Notes: generated by a model not told the origin, from the sequence alone. Positions 1 to 9,105 are shown, counted from the first letter of the stretch. The stretch is DNA of 64,000 nt from an uncultured Paracoccaceae bacterium (GCA_947498415.1 CANMKB010000005.1:124001-188000), one strand, 5' to 3'. Numbers and translations: made by a program.

Positions 1-33
1 GGATGTAAGCGTTGTCAATGCTTGAGGCTGCGT

Positions 34-219
34 ATGAAATACGACTGGATTCTAGACGTTCTGACCGATCTGAAAACGTTTTCCTCTGCAAATGGGCTGA
101 ATGTCCTCGCAGAAGAGCTTGATGATATAAAACTGCTGGCTGCCGCCGAAATTTCCAACCGAACGGCCCAAGAAGAAGCGCAAGCAGTCGCACTTAAAAC
201 CGGTGGTCGATTTCATTGA
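34..219 (+). CDS. small conserved hypothetical protein (61 aa)
   Basis: I cannot assign a function. The start is the ATG at 34, placed six bases after a GAGG ribosome site; a TTG at 22 would extend it by four residues but has no such site. The protein is soluble and mostly helical, opening with MKYDWILDVLTDLKTF, with no cysteines or membrane segment. From memory, similar small proteins sit beside helicase genes in Rhodobacteraceae. It precedes the RecD-like helicase by 55 bases on the same strand and may share its transcript. Confidence 0.7.
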   Translation: MKYDWILDVLTDLKTFSSANGLNVLAEELDDIKLLAAAEISNRTAQEEAQAVALKTGGRFH

Positions 220-274
220 GTTTGACACCATTCGTGGACTGGTGATTTCACAACCGCACCTGTAGTGTCGCGGC

Positions 275-1798
275 ATGACCTCGACGGCCCTTACCCTATC
301 GCATGATCAGGCTGATGCCTTTGACCAGATTTCTTCGATTCTGAAAGGGGCGGGGGTGGATCTGGACGACAGTTTGTTGATGCCGCCAAAGTCATCCAAA
401 ACGGATGTCGCTGCGGTCATGGGCAAGGCGGGCTCTGGTAAAACTCTTCTGTTGTCTGAACTGGTGAAAGCCTTGCAAGGGGCTGGTCTTTCTATTGTGT
501 CCGGCGACTACGAGGGGAAAAAAGACAAAGAACGTCGCAGCTTGGCAATTCTTGCACCAACCAACAAAGCCGCAAGTGTGTTGCGGATGCGTGGTGTGCC
601 AGCCACTACCATTCACCGCATCCTATACAGCCCGGTGTATGATCCGGAATACGAGAAAATCGCAGAATGGCTTGCGGAAAACGGGGAGCGCCCCGAAATC
701 GAAGGTTTGACGGATGAAGCCCTAGATCGTGCCCACGCCTTTTATCAAATTCACAAATCGATACCCGGCGCCTTGGCCGCTGCGGGGTTGCGCGGGTCTG
801 ATTTCATCACTGGTTGGAAGCGTCGCGACGATCCACTTGATATCGGTTTTGTTGACGAAGGCTCGATGTTGGATGACCGTCAGTTTGACGATCTCAAAGA
901 GATTTTTTCGACTCTAATTGTGTTTGGCGACCCAGCACAGCTTGCACCTGTGAACCAGTCGGGTTCGATGGTGTTTGATAAGCTACCTGAAAAAAAGAAA
1001 TTCGAGCTCAGCCGTATTCACCGCCAAGACGCAGACAACCCGATCCTAGATCTGGCGCATGCGTTGGCGGATCCTCAGATGGGTTTTCAGGAATTTGAGA
1101 ACCTAGTCGAGCAAAAATCACGTGAAGACGATCGTGTTGTGTGGGCTCAGCGTGTCGAAGTTGATCTTATGGCGCGGTCGCCAGTATTAGTGTGGCGCAA
1201 CGCAACACGCATCCGTCTGATCCATGCCTTCCGCGCAGTACATGGTGCTCCCGAAGATGAATTGCTTGAAGGTGAGCCGTTGATCTGCGACGGCATAGAG
1301 CTGCCAACAAAACATCGCAAAAAACGCCTTGATCTTGAAGCACGTGGCCTCATCAAAGGGGCGCAAGTGGTATACTTGGGGCCCGGCCGCAAACCCGGAT
1401 TTTCGCATCTGCACGTATTGGGGGCTGAAGACCCGCAGGTGCGTGCGGCGTCGATTGTAAAAATCGAGATGCCTGACGAAGAAGAACCTTTTATTCCTTA
1501 TGCTGCGCGCATGGGGGCGACGTTTTTACATGGTGCAGCAGTTACGATCCACAAAGCTCAGGGTAGCCAGTGGGAGAATGTTCAGGTGTTTGCACCTGAT
1601 TTGTATGTAGCTGCAAAAATGGGGCGGGTCGAAGCTGGTCAGCCCTTATGGAAGCGTTTGGCCTATGTGGCCATCACGCGGGCTCAGGAACGCTTGCATT
1701 GGGTGGTTAGAAATCGGTTGTCAAAACCATCAGGCCCCCTTCGCATTGATGATTTAAAAGCGCCTGCAGTGGAACTAAAACTAGAGGAGCAAACATGA
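275..1798 (+). CDS. ATP-dependent RecD-like DNA helicase
   Basis: A superfamily 1 helicase of 507 residues. The Walker A motif GKAGSGKT lies near residues 50-57, and the Walker B-like stretch FVDEGSMLDD is near residue 190. The C-terminal UvrD_C_2 domain holds AVTIHKAQGSQWENV (about 424-438) and YVAITRAQERL (about 463-473). The order fits stand-alone RecD/Dda-like 5'-3' helicases rather than the RecD subunit of RecBCD, and no recB or recC is nearby. It probably unwinds DNA during repair or fork restart, but the substrate cannot be read from sequence. No good ribosome site precedes the ATG. The stop overlaps the next start by four bases (ATGA), implying translational coupling to the SDR gene. 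Confidence 0.88.
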   Translation: MTSTALTLSHDQADAFDQISSILKGAGVDLDDSLLMPPKSSKTDVAAVMGKAGSGKTLLLSELVKALQGAGLSIVSGDYEGKKDKERRSLAILAPTNKAASVLRMRGVPATTIHRILYSPVYDPEYEKIAEWLAENGERPEIEGLTDEALDRAHAFYQIHKSIPGALAAAGLRGSDFITGWKRRDDPLDIGFVDEGSMLDDRQFDDLKEIFSTLIVFGDPAQLAPVNQSGSMVFDKLPEKKKFELSRIHRQDADNPILDLAHALADPQMGFQEFENLVEQKSREDDRVVWAQRVEVDLMARSPVLVWRNATRIRLIHAFRAVHGAPEDELLEGEPLICDGIELPTKHRKKRLDLEARGLIKGAQVVYLGPGRKPGFSHLHVLGAEDPQVRAASIVKIEMPDEEEPFIPYAARMGATFLHGAAVTIHKAQGSQWENVQVFAPDLYVAAKMGRVEAGQPLWKRLAYVAITRAQERLHWVVRNRLSKPSGPLRIDDLKAPAVELKLEEQT

Positions 1799-2529
1799 AG
1801 AGCATCCTTATCACCGGCGCAAGCTCTGGTATCGGGCGCGCAACTGCAGAAGCCTTTTTGGAACAAGGGTGGCATGTGGGGCTGGTCGCCCGCCGCGGAG
1901 ACCGGCTGTTAGAGATCGCAAAGCGCAATAAAACGGCCATGGCGCTACCCGTTGATGTGACGGATGAGGCTGGGATGAAGGCGGCGTTTGATCGCTTTGT
2001 CGCACAGACCGGGCGCTTGGACGCCTTGTTTAATAATGCTGGCACCTTTGGTCCGTCAGGCTCTGTCGACGAAATTGCCTTGGATGAATTTGATCAGGTC
2101 ATCAATGTGAATGTGCGTGGTATGTTCATCGCCGCAAAGCTGGCGTTTACGCAGATGAAAAATCAAAAGCCGCAAGGCGGACGGATTATCAACAATGGCT
2201 CGATCTCTGCGCATAGCCCGCGCGAAGGCTCGATTTGCTACACCACGAGTAAACATGCGATCACGGGTATGACAAAAAGCCTGTCGCTTGATGGGCGTCC
2301 GTTTGATGTGGCCTGTGGCCAAATTGACATCGGAAATGCGCGAACAGAATTGATCGACGACCTCAATGCACGCGCACTCGCAGAGAACCCAGACGCAGAA
2401 TTGCTGCCGATGATGGATGTGCAAGATGCAGCGCGTCTTATTTTGCATATGGCAGAATTGCCACTTTCTGCGAATGTGCAATTCATGACGGCGATGGCAA
2501 CAAAGATGCCTTTCGTCGGGCGCGGATAA
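1795..2529 (+). CDS. SDR family NAD(P)-dependent oxidoreductase
   Basis: A classical short-chain dehydrogenase of 244 residues. It has the cofactor motif GASSGIG (residues 8-14), the structural NNAG motif (80-83), a catalytic serine near 136-138 and the YxxxK pair at Tyr149 and Lys153. Arg33 and Arg34 after the second strand (VARRGDR) suggest NADP(H), which is an inference. The substrate is unknown. It overlaps the helicase gene by four bases, so the two are probably co-translated although no functional link is obvious. It converges on the TIGR02186 gene. Confidence 0.88.
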   Translation: MKSILITGASSGIGRATAEAFLEQGWHVGLVARRGDRLLEIAKRNKTAMALPVDVTDEAGMKAAFDRFVAQTGRLDALFNNAGTFGPSGSVDEIALDEFDQVINVNVRGMFIAAKLAFTQMKNQKPQGGRIINNGSISAHSPREGSICYTTSKHAITGMTKSLSLDGRPFDVACGQIDIGNARTELIDDLNARALAENPDAELLPMMDVQDAARLILHMAELPLSANVQFMTAMATKMPFVGRG

Positions 2530-2537
2530 TGTTGCAG

Positions 2538-2558
2538 GAGGGCCGGTTAACGGCCCTC
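2538..2558. terminator. hairpin at convergent gene ends
   Basis: An inverted repeat with 8-base arms (GAGGGCCG at 2538-2545 and CGGCCCTC at 2551-2558) lies between the SDR stop and the TIGR02186 stop, overlapping the latter. There is no long T run on either side, so termination may be modest. Its position suggests a shared bidirectional terminator. Confidence 0.5.
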
Positions 2559-3320
2559 TCTAACCAGACGGAAGAACGCCGAAGCACCCCAACCTGCAAA
2601 GATCGCAATGGCCAATGACAACAGGCCGTAAATCAGCGGTTGCTGGCGCGATAAATTGTACAAAAAGCGTTCTAGGCCAACTTTGCGAACATCAATTTGG
2701 GTTTGATACTCTGATACGATCTGCCCCCCACGGGTCAGGAACACACGTGTGGAATAATCGCCTTCGGTCAAGTTCGCAGGCATGGCGATAGATGTGCGGA
2801 ACAGCGTCTGCTCTTCGACTTTGACCGATCCTTCTTGAACTGAATACAAACCATTGTTCGTCCGAATACGGGTAATTGCTTCGGCAAACTCGACCGCATT
2901 GCTTTTCTCAAAACGTGCCCCAATCGAGTCGATCGCGTTTTCGACTGAAATCCGGTTGGCCTTATCTTCATCAAGGCTTAGTACCTCGCGAAGCGGACCG
3001 CTGGTCGCTACAGCATAGAAACTTGGCGCACCATCAATGGTCACACTTTCTGTGTTAATCCAGATGCCGAATTTCTTATCTTTCTTGCGCACAGAAACGG
3101 GTTCGAGCGGGCCTGAAACAGCAACCACGACCTCAAGTGGATCTCCATCAGGAATGATGTCTTCCCGTTTTACAGCACCAAATAGCAGGATCTCAGACCC
3201 GTCAAAATTCGCGGTAATTGCCACGCGGTTTTGGCTAAGGCCCAGCACAACCTCTTCGTTGGCGGTTGCAGGAACAGACGCAGTTAGAAGAGTAACAGCG
3301 GCGAGCAAATTACGGAACAT
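2547..3320 (-). CDS. TIGR02186 family membrane-anchored protein
   Basis: A 257-residue protein of the alphaproteobacterial TIGR02186 family, function unknown. It has an N-terminal signal peptide (MFRNLLAAVTLLTASVPATA), a beta-rich extracytoplasmic region and one C-terminal membrane helix (about residues 230-250) followed by a short basic tail. The ATG at 3320 is chosen because GGGAGG lies eight bases before it. A start at 3344 would put that site inside the coding region and overlap the upstream gene by 23 bases. Only one base separates it from the TSUP exporter stop, so the two are one transcription unit. The likely job is a periplasmic accessory of that exporter, which is inferred from linkage only. 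Confidence 0.82.
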   Translation of the reverse strand: MFRNLLAAVTLLTASVPATANEEVVLGLSQNRVAITANFDGSEILLFGAVKREDIIPDGDPLEVVVAVSGPLEPVSVRKKDKKFGIWINTESVTIDGAPSFYAVATSGPLREVLSLDEDKANRISVENAIDSIGARFEKSNAVEFAEAITRIRTNNGLYSVQEGSVKVEEQTLFRTSIAMPANLTEGDYSTRVFLTRGGQIVSEYQTQIDVRKVGLERFLYNLSRQQPLIYGLLSLAIAIFAGWGASAFFRLVREGR

Positions 3321-3321
3321 C

Positions 3322-4239
3322 TTAGTGCCCTCCCGCTGCGCCAAGTGAAAACAGCTCGGACGGCATGAAAAGCAAATCTAGCGCAAGTTTCAGGCACACC
3401 CCGATCACCATCAGCGCGAGAAGAATACGCAGTTGTTCAGCTTTTAGTTTGGCGCCAATCACAGCGCCGAATTGTGCGCCGATAACGCCACCGACTAGCA
3501 ATAGAACAGCCAGCGCCATATCAACTGTGTAGTTGGTGGTCGCGTGTAGTAGCGTTGTGAATGCGGTTACAAAGATGATCTGGAACAAGGATGTCCCGAC
3601 AACAACTTTGGTGGGCATTCCCAATAGATAAATCATAGCGGGAACCATGATGAATCCACCGCCGACGCCCATAATCGCAGATAGGATGCCAACAAAAACA
3701 CCCACAAGCACGGGCGGAATGACAGAGATATAAAGGCCGGAAACACGGAACCGCATTTTGAATGGCAGACCGTGTATCCAGTTGTGTTTTTTGCGCTTGA
3801 TGATGGCATTCGGTTGCTTGGATTTGCGGATCGCATTCAAGCTTTCCACGAACATCAGGCTACCGATAATCCCAAGGAATATCACATAGCAAAGCTTTAC
3901 CAGCAGATCGACTTGGCCGAGAGATTTCAGGTAGTTAAAAACCACCACGCCAATTGCGGCCCCGGTCAACCCACCTATAAGCAAGACCGTCCCCATCCTG
4001 AGATCCACCGTCTTGCGCTTAAAATGCGCAAGGACACCTGAGAAGGACGAGGCCACAATTTGGTTGGCTTCGGTTGCCACCGCGACAGCCGGAGGGATGC
4101 CGATAAAGAACAACAGCGGGGTCATTAGAAAGCCGCCACCCACTCCAAACATGCCAGACAAAACGCCAACGAGGCCGCCCAGTCCCAGCAATAGGAATGC
4201 GTTCACGGAAACTTCTGCGATGGGAAGATAGATTTGCAT
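3322..4239 (-). CDS. TSUP family transporter (TauE/SafE, DUF81)
   Basis: An integral membrane protein of about 305 residues. It shows the internal duplication typical of TSUP exporters: GMFGVGGGFLMTP in the N-terminal half and AIMGVGGGFIMVP in the C-terminal half. Several hydrophobic helices flank a basic cytoplasmic loop (RKSKQPNAIIKRKKHNW). Family members export sulfite, sulfoacetate or related organosulfur anions; the substrate here is unknown. The start is uncertain. MQIYLPIAEVSVN at 4239 fits what I recall of relatives, while an ATG at 4266 is in frame. Neither has an ideal ribosome site. It is tightly coupled to the TIGR02186 gene downstream. Confidence 0.87.
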   Translation of the reverse strand: MQIYLPIAEVSVNAFLLLGLGGLVGVLSGMFGVGGGFLMTPLLFFIGIPPAVAVATEANQIVASSFSGVLAHFKRKTVDLRMGTVLLIGGLTGAAIGVVVFNYLKSLGQVDLLVKLCYVIFLGIIGSLMFVESLNAIRKSKQPNAIIKRKKHNWIHGLPFKMRFRVSGLYISVIPPVLVGVFVGILSAIMGVGGGFIMVPAMIYLLGMPTKVVVGTSLFQIIFVTAFTTLLHATTNYTVDMALAVLLLVGGVIGAQFGAVIGAKLKAEQLRILLALMVIGVCLKLALDLLFMPSELFSLGAAGGH

Positions 4240-4270
4240 GGCTCCCCTTAAAGGGAGTCGCTTCATCTTG

Positions 4271-4314
4271 GCAACCGGGCTGCGTCAATTTAGCAGCCAG
4301 GTTGCATATTTTTT
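4271..4314 (+). other. strong hairpin with T run on the plus strand
   Basis: Two 13-base arms (4271-4283 and 4293-4305, one mismatch) flank a 9-base loop and are followed on the plus strand by ATATTTTTTG. That is the form of an intrinsic terminator for plus-strand RNA, yet both neighbouring genes are on the minus strand. On the minus strand the hairpin has no T run and ends just before the TSUP start codons. Confidence 0.5.
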
Positions 4315-4325
4315 GTCAACTGGAC

Positions 4326-5333
4326 TTAGCGTTCTTTGACGTAGGGTTCTCCGCCCGCGCGTGGTGGTACGGCGCGGCCCACAAACCCAGCCAGAATGAC
4401 GACTGTTAGGATGTAGGGCAAGGCCTCCATCAGTTGAACCGGGATTACAAAGTCACCCACTTCGATGCTTTGAAAGCGAACCGCGATGGCCTGCAGCAAA
4501 CCAAACAACAGACATGCCCAAAGAGCAGACCAAGGGCGCCACTTCGCAAAGATCAACGCCGCCAGCGCGATGAACCCACGCCCCGCTGTCATGTCTTTGA
4601 TAAAACCAGCTTGTAGTGCTGTGGCCAAATACGCCCCGGCGATGCCACACAAGACACCGCAAATCAGGACAGCTGTGTAACGCAAGCGGACAACCGAGAT
4701 ACCAGCGGTATCAACCGACGCTGGGTTTTCGCCAACGGCGCGCAAACGCAAGCCAAAGCGGGTTCCATACAAGACCCAAGCGCTTAGGGGGACGGCAAGG
4801 ATCGCCAGATACACGATGATCGAGTGACCAGACAGGAGTTCTGAATAAATCTGTTGGGGGATAGACGCCTCGGTGATCAGTTCAGACAGACGTTGGCCAG
4901 TTTCTTCTGCGTCTTTAGGCCCAATCGCCATAGGCCACTCAAGCGGCTGAAAGCGCCCATCTTCTGTCAGCGAGGGCGTACGGCCGCCTTGTTTAAACCA
5001 GTCTTGCGCGATCAAAACGGTTACGCCTGCCGCAAGCATATTGATAGCAACGCCCGAGATCAGCTGATTGCCGCGAAAGGTGATCGACGCCACACCATGT
5101 ACGACTGACAAAGCCAATGACGCACCGATCCCAGCAAGAAGGCCAACCCAGACATTACCGCTGACAGCAGCGATCGCCCCAGCGAAAAACGCAGCGGCCA
5201 ACATCTTGCCTTCCAGGCCGATGTCAAAAATGCCCGCGCGTTCAGAATAAAGACCAGCCAAACATGCGAGCAGCAATGGAATGGCAAGGCGTACGGTACT
5301 GTCGAGTACCTGAAGAACGGTCAGGAAATCCAT
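4326..5333 (-). CDS. ABC transporter permease, BMP/nucleoside type (second permease)
   Basis: An inner-membrane permease of 335 residues (BPD_transp_2 family) with about eight to ten hydrophobic helices. It resembles the YufQ/NupQ-type partner of BMP lipoprotein transporters. The conserved region GENPASVDTAGISVVRLRYTAV is the likely loop that contacts the ATPase. Its ATG overlaps the stop of the other permease by one base (TAATG), so it is the last gene of a tightly coupled operon. Known relatives import purine or pyrimidine nucleosides; the substrate here is inferred from family only. Confidence 0.9.
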   Translation of the reverse strand: MDFLTVLQVLDSTVRLAIPLLLACLAGLYSERAGIFDIGLEGKMLAAAFFAGAIAAVSGNVWVGLLAGIGASLALSVVHGVASITFRGNQLISGVAINMLAAGVTVLIAQDWFKQGGRTPSLTEDGRFQPLEWPMAIGPKDAEETGQRLSELITEASIPQQIYSELLSGHSIIVYLAILAVPLSAWVLYGTRFGLRLRAVGENPASVDTAGISVVRLRYTAVLICGVLCGIAGAYLATALQAGFIKDMTAGRGFIALAALIFAKWRPWSALWACLLFGLLQAIAVRFQSIEVGDFVIPVQLMEALPYILTVVILAGFVGRAVPPRAGGEPYVKER

Positions 5334-6433
5334 TACACCGTCTCCTTCTTCTTACGGAGGTTCAAGAACAGGGCCTCAAGCGGCATGCGTACAAGGTTAT
5401 CAAGCGCTCCGGTGAACAAGATGACAAGCGCTTGGATGACCACAATCAACTCGCGGGGAATGTTAGTCCAAAGCGCCAACTCTGCGCCACCTTGGTTTAA
5501 AAACCCAAATAACAACGCGGCTAGCAGAATACCGATAGGGTGGTTTCGCCCCATCAGAGCAACCGCGATTCCTACAAAACCAGCGCCTTCGGTCGAATTC
5601 AAAATCAGACGTTCGCTTTCGCCAAGGGTGGTGTTCACAGACATCATGCCCGCCAATGCACCAGAGATCAGCATCGCGATCACGGTGATGCGCAGCGGAG
5701 AGCTGCCCGCATATTTGGCAGCAGTTTCAGACAGACCAAAGCTGCGGATGTCATAGCCCAGACGTGTACGCCAGATCAGTAGCCACACGAAAACACATGC
5801 TGCAAGAGCAAGAAAGAAGGTCACATTCGCAGGTGCACCGCGGAACATTCGAGACCCTTCAGGGGCAAACATATCATGGAAGTTCGGAAGATGCGTGGCC
5901 TCTGGGAAATTGGCAGAGGCCGGATCCATTGCACCAGCCGGGCGTAGGATTTCAACCAACAAATAGCCCAATACGGAAAAGGCGATGTAGTTGAACATGA
6001 TCGTTGTGATCACGATGTGACTACCGCGTTTGGCTTGCAGATAGGCCGGAATAAGGGCCCATGCGGCACCGAACAGCGCGGCACCCGCAGAGGCACCAAT
6101 GATGGCCAAAGACCAATGAGGCCAAGGGATATACAAACAAACAAGGGCAACGCCGACCCCACCAATCATAGCCTGACCTTCGCCGCCGATGTTAAACAGG
6201 CGGGCGTGAAATGCCACAGCAACTGCCAAGCCGGTAAAGATGTAGTTGGTGGCATAGTAAAGTGTGTAGCCCCAGCCCGCGCTGCGCTTAAGCGCACCAT
6301 CAACCATAAGCTGGAAGGCTTCGATTGGGTTTTCCCCAATCCCTAGAATGACCAGCGCACTTAACAAAGCCGCAAGAAACAAACTGATCAGCGGAACGAG
6401 GATCGCGTCCGCCCACATAGGCATCTTTGACAT
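5333..6433 (-). CDS. ABC transporter permease, BMP/nucleoside type (first permease)
   Basis: A 366-residue inner-membrane permease of the BPD_transp_2 family, similar to YufP/NupP. It has an N-terminal helix, a GGEGQAMIGGVG segment typical of the family and a C-terminal helical bundle. It pairs with the permease that follows to form the channel of the importer. Its start overlaps the stop of the ATPase gene by one base (TGATG), giving strict translational coupling. The conserved FGLSETAAKYAGSSPLRITV region is the probable ATPase-contacting loop. Confidence 0.9.
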   Translation of the reverse strand: MSKMPMWADAILVPLISLFLAALLSALVILGIGENPIEAFQLMVDGALKRSAGWGYTLYYATNYIFTGLAVAVAFHARLFNIGGEGQAMIGGVGVALVCLYIPWPHWSLAIIGASAGAALFGAAWALIPAYLQAKRGSHIVITTIMFNYIAFSVLGYLLVEILRPAGAMDPASANFPEATHLPNFHDMFAPEGSRMFRGAPANVTFFLALAACVFVWLLIWRTRLGYDIRSFGLSETAAKYAGSSPLRITVIAMLISGALAGMMSVNTTLGESERLILNSTEGAGFVGIAVALMGRNHPIGILLAALLFGFLNQGGAELALWTNIPRELIVVIQALVILFTGALDNLVRMPLEALFLNLRKKKETV

Positions 6434-7965
6434 CAGACGCTCCCTTCGGTCACGCCGGCCATCAACAGGCCGAGTTCTTTTTCATCAGTTTCAGAAGCGA
6501 TCCGTTCCCCCATGATTTCGCCATCAAACATAACAGCGACACGATCAGCCAAGGATAGGATTTCTTCGAGTTCCACGCTGACCAGCAAAACAGCTTTGCC
6601 TTGGTCTCGTAGATTGACGATTTGTTGGTGAATGAATTCAATCGCGCCAATATCCACACCGCGTGTGGGTTGCCCAATCAACAACAGATCAGGATTGCGT
6701 TCGATTTCGCGCGCAACCACGATTTTCTGCTGATTGCCGCCAGAAAAGTTTTTCGCAGCTAAGTTCGGATGCGGAGGGCGTACGTCAAAGCGCTGCATCT
6801 GATCTTCTGCATCGGCCTGAATGCGCTTGTTGTTCATCAAAAGGCCAGATTGGTACTTTGGATCATGATGATAGCCAAAAACGGTGTTTTCCCACGCGGA
6901 AAACTCCATGATCAAACCTTCGCGCTGCCGATCTTCGGGCACGTGCGCGACACCGGCGTGTCGACGTGCTTGCCCATCTGCGCCTTGGCCGCTGAGTGGT
7001 AGCTCAGTACCATTCAAGCGGATCGTGCCCGTTGCGTCGGCGTAACCACCCAAGACTTCCAAGAGTTCTGACTGACCATTGCCAGCAACACCAGCAATGC
7101 CGAGAATTTCACCCGCACGGATGTTAAGATTAATGCCTTTGACACGCTCCACACCCTGTTCATCAATCACCCGCAGGTTTTCGATCTCTAGAATGTTGTC
7201 ACCCAGCTCTGGTGGGTTTTTGTCGACGCGCAGCAATACTTTGCGGCCGACCATCAGTTCCGCTAGATGCTCTGGGCTGGTTTCTGCTGTCTTTACAGTC
7301 GCCGTCATTTCACCACGGCGCATAACGCTCACGGTATCTGTATATTCCATGATCTCACGCAGCTTGTGCGTGATCAGGATGATTGTTTTTCCCTCAGAGC
7401 GCAGACGATCCAGAATTCGGAACAACTGATCTGCCTCGGCAGGGGTTAAAACGCCTGTGGGTTCATCCAAAATCAGGATGTCCGCACCACGATAAAGCGC
7501 TTTCAAAATTTCGACCCGCTGTTGGTGCCCAACGCTTAGCTCTTCGATGATCGCATCAGGATCAACGTTTAGCTCATACTCAGAGGCCAGCTGGGTCAGT
7601 TCTTTGCGGGCCTTGGACAAAGACGGACGTAACAGTGCCCCATCTTCGGCCCCAAGCACGATGTTTTCCAGAACCGAAAAATTCTCGACCAGTTTAAAGT
7701 GTTGAAACACCATACCGATGCCTGCGGCGATGGCCGCTTGACTGTCAGGTATCAGGGTCTTTGCCCCTTTGATGAATATTTCACCTTTGTCCGCTTTGTA
7801 AAAGCCGTAAAGGATTGACATCAAAGTTGATTTTCCCGCGCCGTTTTCACCGATAATGCCGTGAATGGTACCGGGGTTCACCGAAATGGAAATGTCTTTG
7901 TTGGCTTGAACGGGCCCAAATGCTTTGGAAATCCCGCGCAGCTCGATCGCTGGGGCAGTGCTCAC
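6433..7965 (-). CDS. ABC transporter ATP-binding protein (two nucleotide-binding domains)
   Basis: A 510-residue tandem ATPase of the RbsA/YufO type. The first half has an intact Walker A (GENGAGKST, about residues 39-47), signature LSVGHQQR and Walker B LILDEPT. The second half has a degenerate Walker A (GVAGNGQSE), signature FSGGNQQK and a Gln in place of the catalytic Glu (LIGQPTRG), as is common in this family. It powers the two permeases encoded just downstream. A terminator-like hairpin lies between this gene and the binding-protein gene upstream. Confidence 0.92.
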   Translation of the reverse strand: MSTAPAIELRGISKAFGPVQANKDISISVNPGTIHGIIGENGAGKSTLMSILYGFYKADKGEIFIKGAKTLIPDSQAAIAAGIGMVFQHFKLVENFSVLENIVLGAEDGALLRPSLSKARKELTQLASEYELNVDPDAIIEELSVGHQQRVEILKALYRGADILILDEPTGVLTPAEADQLFRILDRLRSEGKTIILITHKLREIMEYTDTVSVMRRGEMTATVKTAETSPEHLAELMVGRKVLLRVDKNPPELGDNILEIENLRVIDEQGVERVKGINLNIRAGEILGIAGVAGNGQSELLEVLGGYADATGTIRLNGTELPLSGQGADGQARRHAGVAHVPEDRQREGLIMEFSAWENTVFGYHHDPKYQSGLLMNNKRIQADAEDQMQRFDVRPPHPNLAAKNFSGGNQQKIVVAREIERNPDLLLIGQPTRGVDIGAIEFIHQQIVNLRDQGKAVLLVSVELEEILSLADRVAVMFDGEIMGERIASETDEKELGLLMAGVTEGSV

Positions 7966-7989
7966 TAGAGAACCCTCTTATAACTTGAA

Positions 7990-8022
7990 AAAGCCGCGCT
8001 CGCGTGGGGGCGGCGCGGCTTT
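7990..8022 (-). terminator. internal terminator or stem-loop after the BMP gene
   Basis: Perfect 10-base arms (7990-7999 and 8013-8022) with a 13-base loop, followed on the minus strand by TTTTTCAA. It sits between the binding-protein stop and the ATPase start. A partial terminator or 3' stabilising stem here would give more binding protein than membrane parts, a common arrangement in ABC importers. Confidence 0.72.
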
Positions 8023-8040
8023 CAGTTTGATCAGACTGGA

Positions 8041-9045
8041 TTAGAAGTCGAGTGCTGGGCAGCTATCCGTTGCGTAGTAGCTTGCAACTTCCAGATCACC
8101 CGCGATGATCGCGGCACGTGCTGCGTCAACAGCGGATTTCATTTCCGCAGTAACCAGAGACTCGTTGTGCTCATCCAAAGAATAGCCAACACCGTCCTGG
8201 TCAAGACCCAGAACCATGCCTGTGCCTGTTTCCAGTGAATCACCCGCTTTGAGTGCTTCGTAAACGGCAACGTCTACGCGCTTCAGCATGGAGGTCAGAA
8301 CCTTGCCGGAGTGCAGGTGGTTCTGGTTGGAATCAACGCCGATGGACAGGATGTTTTCATCCGCAGCCGTTTGCAGAACGCCAACACCTGTACCGCCTGC
8401 TGCTGCGTAAACAACATCCGCACCTTGTGCGATTTGGGCTTTAGTCAGCTCAGAGCCTTTTACCGGGTCATTCCATGCAGCTGGGGTTGTGCCCGTCATG
8501 TTAGCAATGATTGTCGCATCTGGGTTCACAGCTTTGACGCCTTGCGCGTAGCCACACCCAAAGTGACGGATCAGAGGGATGTCCATGCCGCCGATGAAAC
8601 CAACAGTGCCAGATTTAGAGGCCATGGCTGCCATCATGCCAACCAGATAAGACCCTTCGTGCTCTTGGAAGCTAATCATCTGAACGTTTTCTGGGATTTC
8701 AGGGATGAAACCGTCGATGTTAACAAATTTGGTTTCTGGATAGTCAGCGGCAACCTGTTCAACAGGGGATGCCATCGCAAAACCCATTGTGACGATTGGG
8801 TTTGCACCTGCTTCAGCAAAACGGCGTAGCGCTTGTTCGCGTTGTGCTTCGGATTGCAGTTCGATTTCCAGATACTTGCCGCCAGTTTCGTCTGCCCAAC
8901 GCTGCGCACCATTGTAGCCCGCTTCGTTGAAAGATTTGTCGAACTTGCCGCCGAGGTCGAAAATTACGGCTGGGTCTGCAACCGCAGTGCCCGCGGTCAA
9001 AGCGACAGCAGCGGCCGCGCCCAAGAATTTCTTCATCAGGGTCAT
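8041..9045 (-). CDS. BMP family ABC transporter substrate-binding protein
   Basis: A periplasmic binding protein of 334 residues from the BMP/PnrA-like family. It has a cleavable signal peptide (MKKFLGAAAAVALTAGTAVA) and the family stretch FDLGGKFDKSFNEAGYNGAQ directly after the predicted cleavage site. No lipobox cysteine is present, so it is probably soluble. Relatives bind purine nucleosides or related ligands; the true ligand is unknown. The ATG at 9045 is supported by GGGAG six bases upstream. It is the first gene of the importer operon, with palindromic sites in its upstream region. Confidence 0.9.
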   Translation of the reverse strand: MTLMKKFLGAAAAVALTAGTAVADPAVIFDLGGKFDKSFNEAGYNGAQRWADETGGKYLEIELQSEAQREQALRRFAEAGANPIVTMGFAMASPVEQVAADYPETKFVNIDGFIPEIPENVQMISFQEHEGSYLVGMMAAMASKSGTVGFIGGMDIPLIRHFGCGYAQGVKAVNPDATIIANMTGTTPAAWNDPVKGSELTKAQIAQGADVVYAAAGGTGVGVLQTAADENILSIGVDSNQNHLHSGKVLTSMLKRVDVAVYEALKAGDSLETGTGMVLGLDQDGVGYSLDEHNESLVTAEMKSAVDAARAAIIAGDLEVASYYATDSCPALDF

Positions 9046-9105
9046 ATGTCTCTCCCGAGTTGTTTGTTAGCTCAGTCTACCCCAAAAGTGCCGAGCCTTT
9101 TCATG

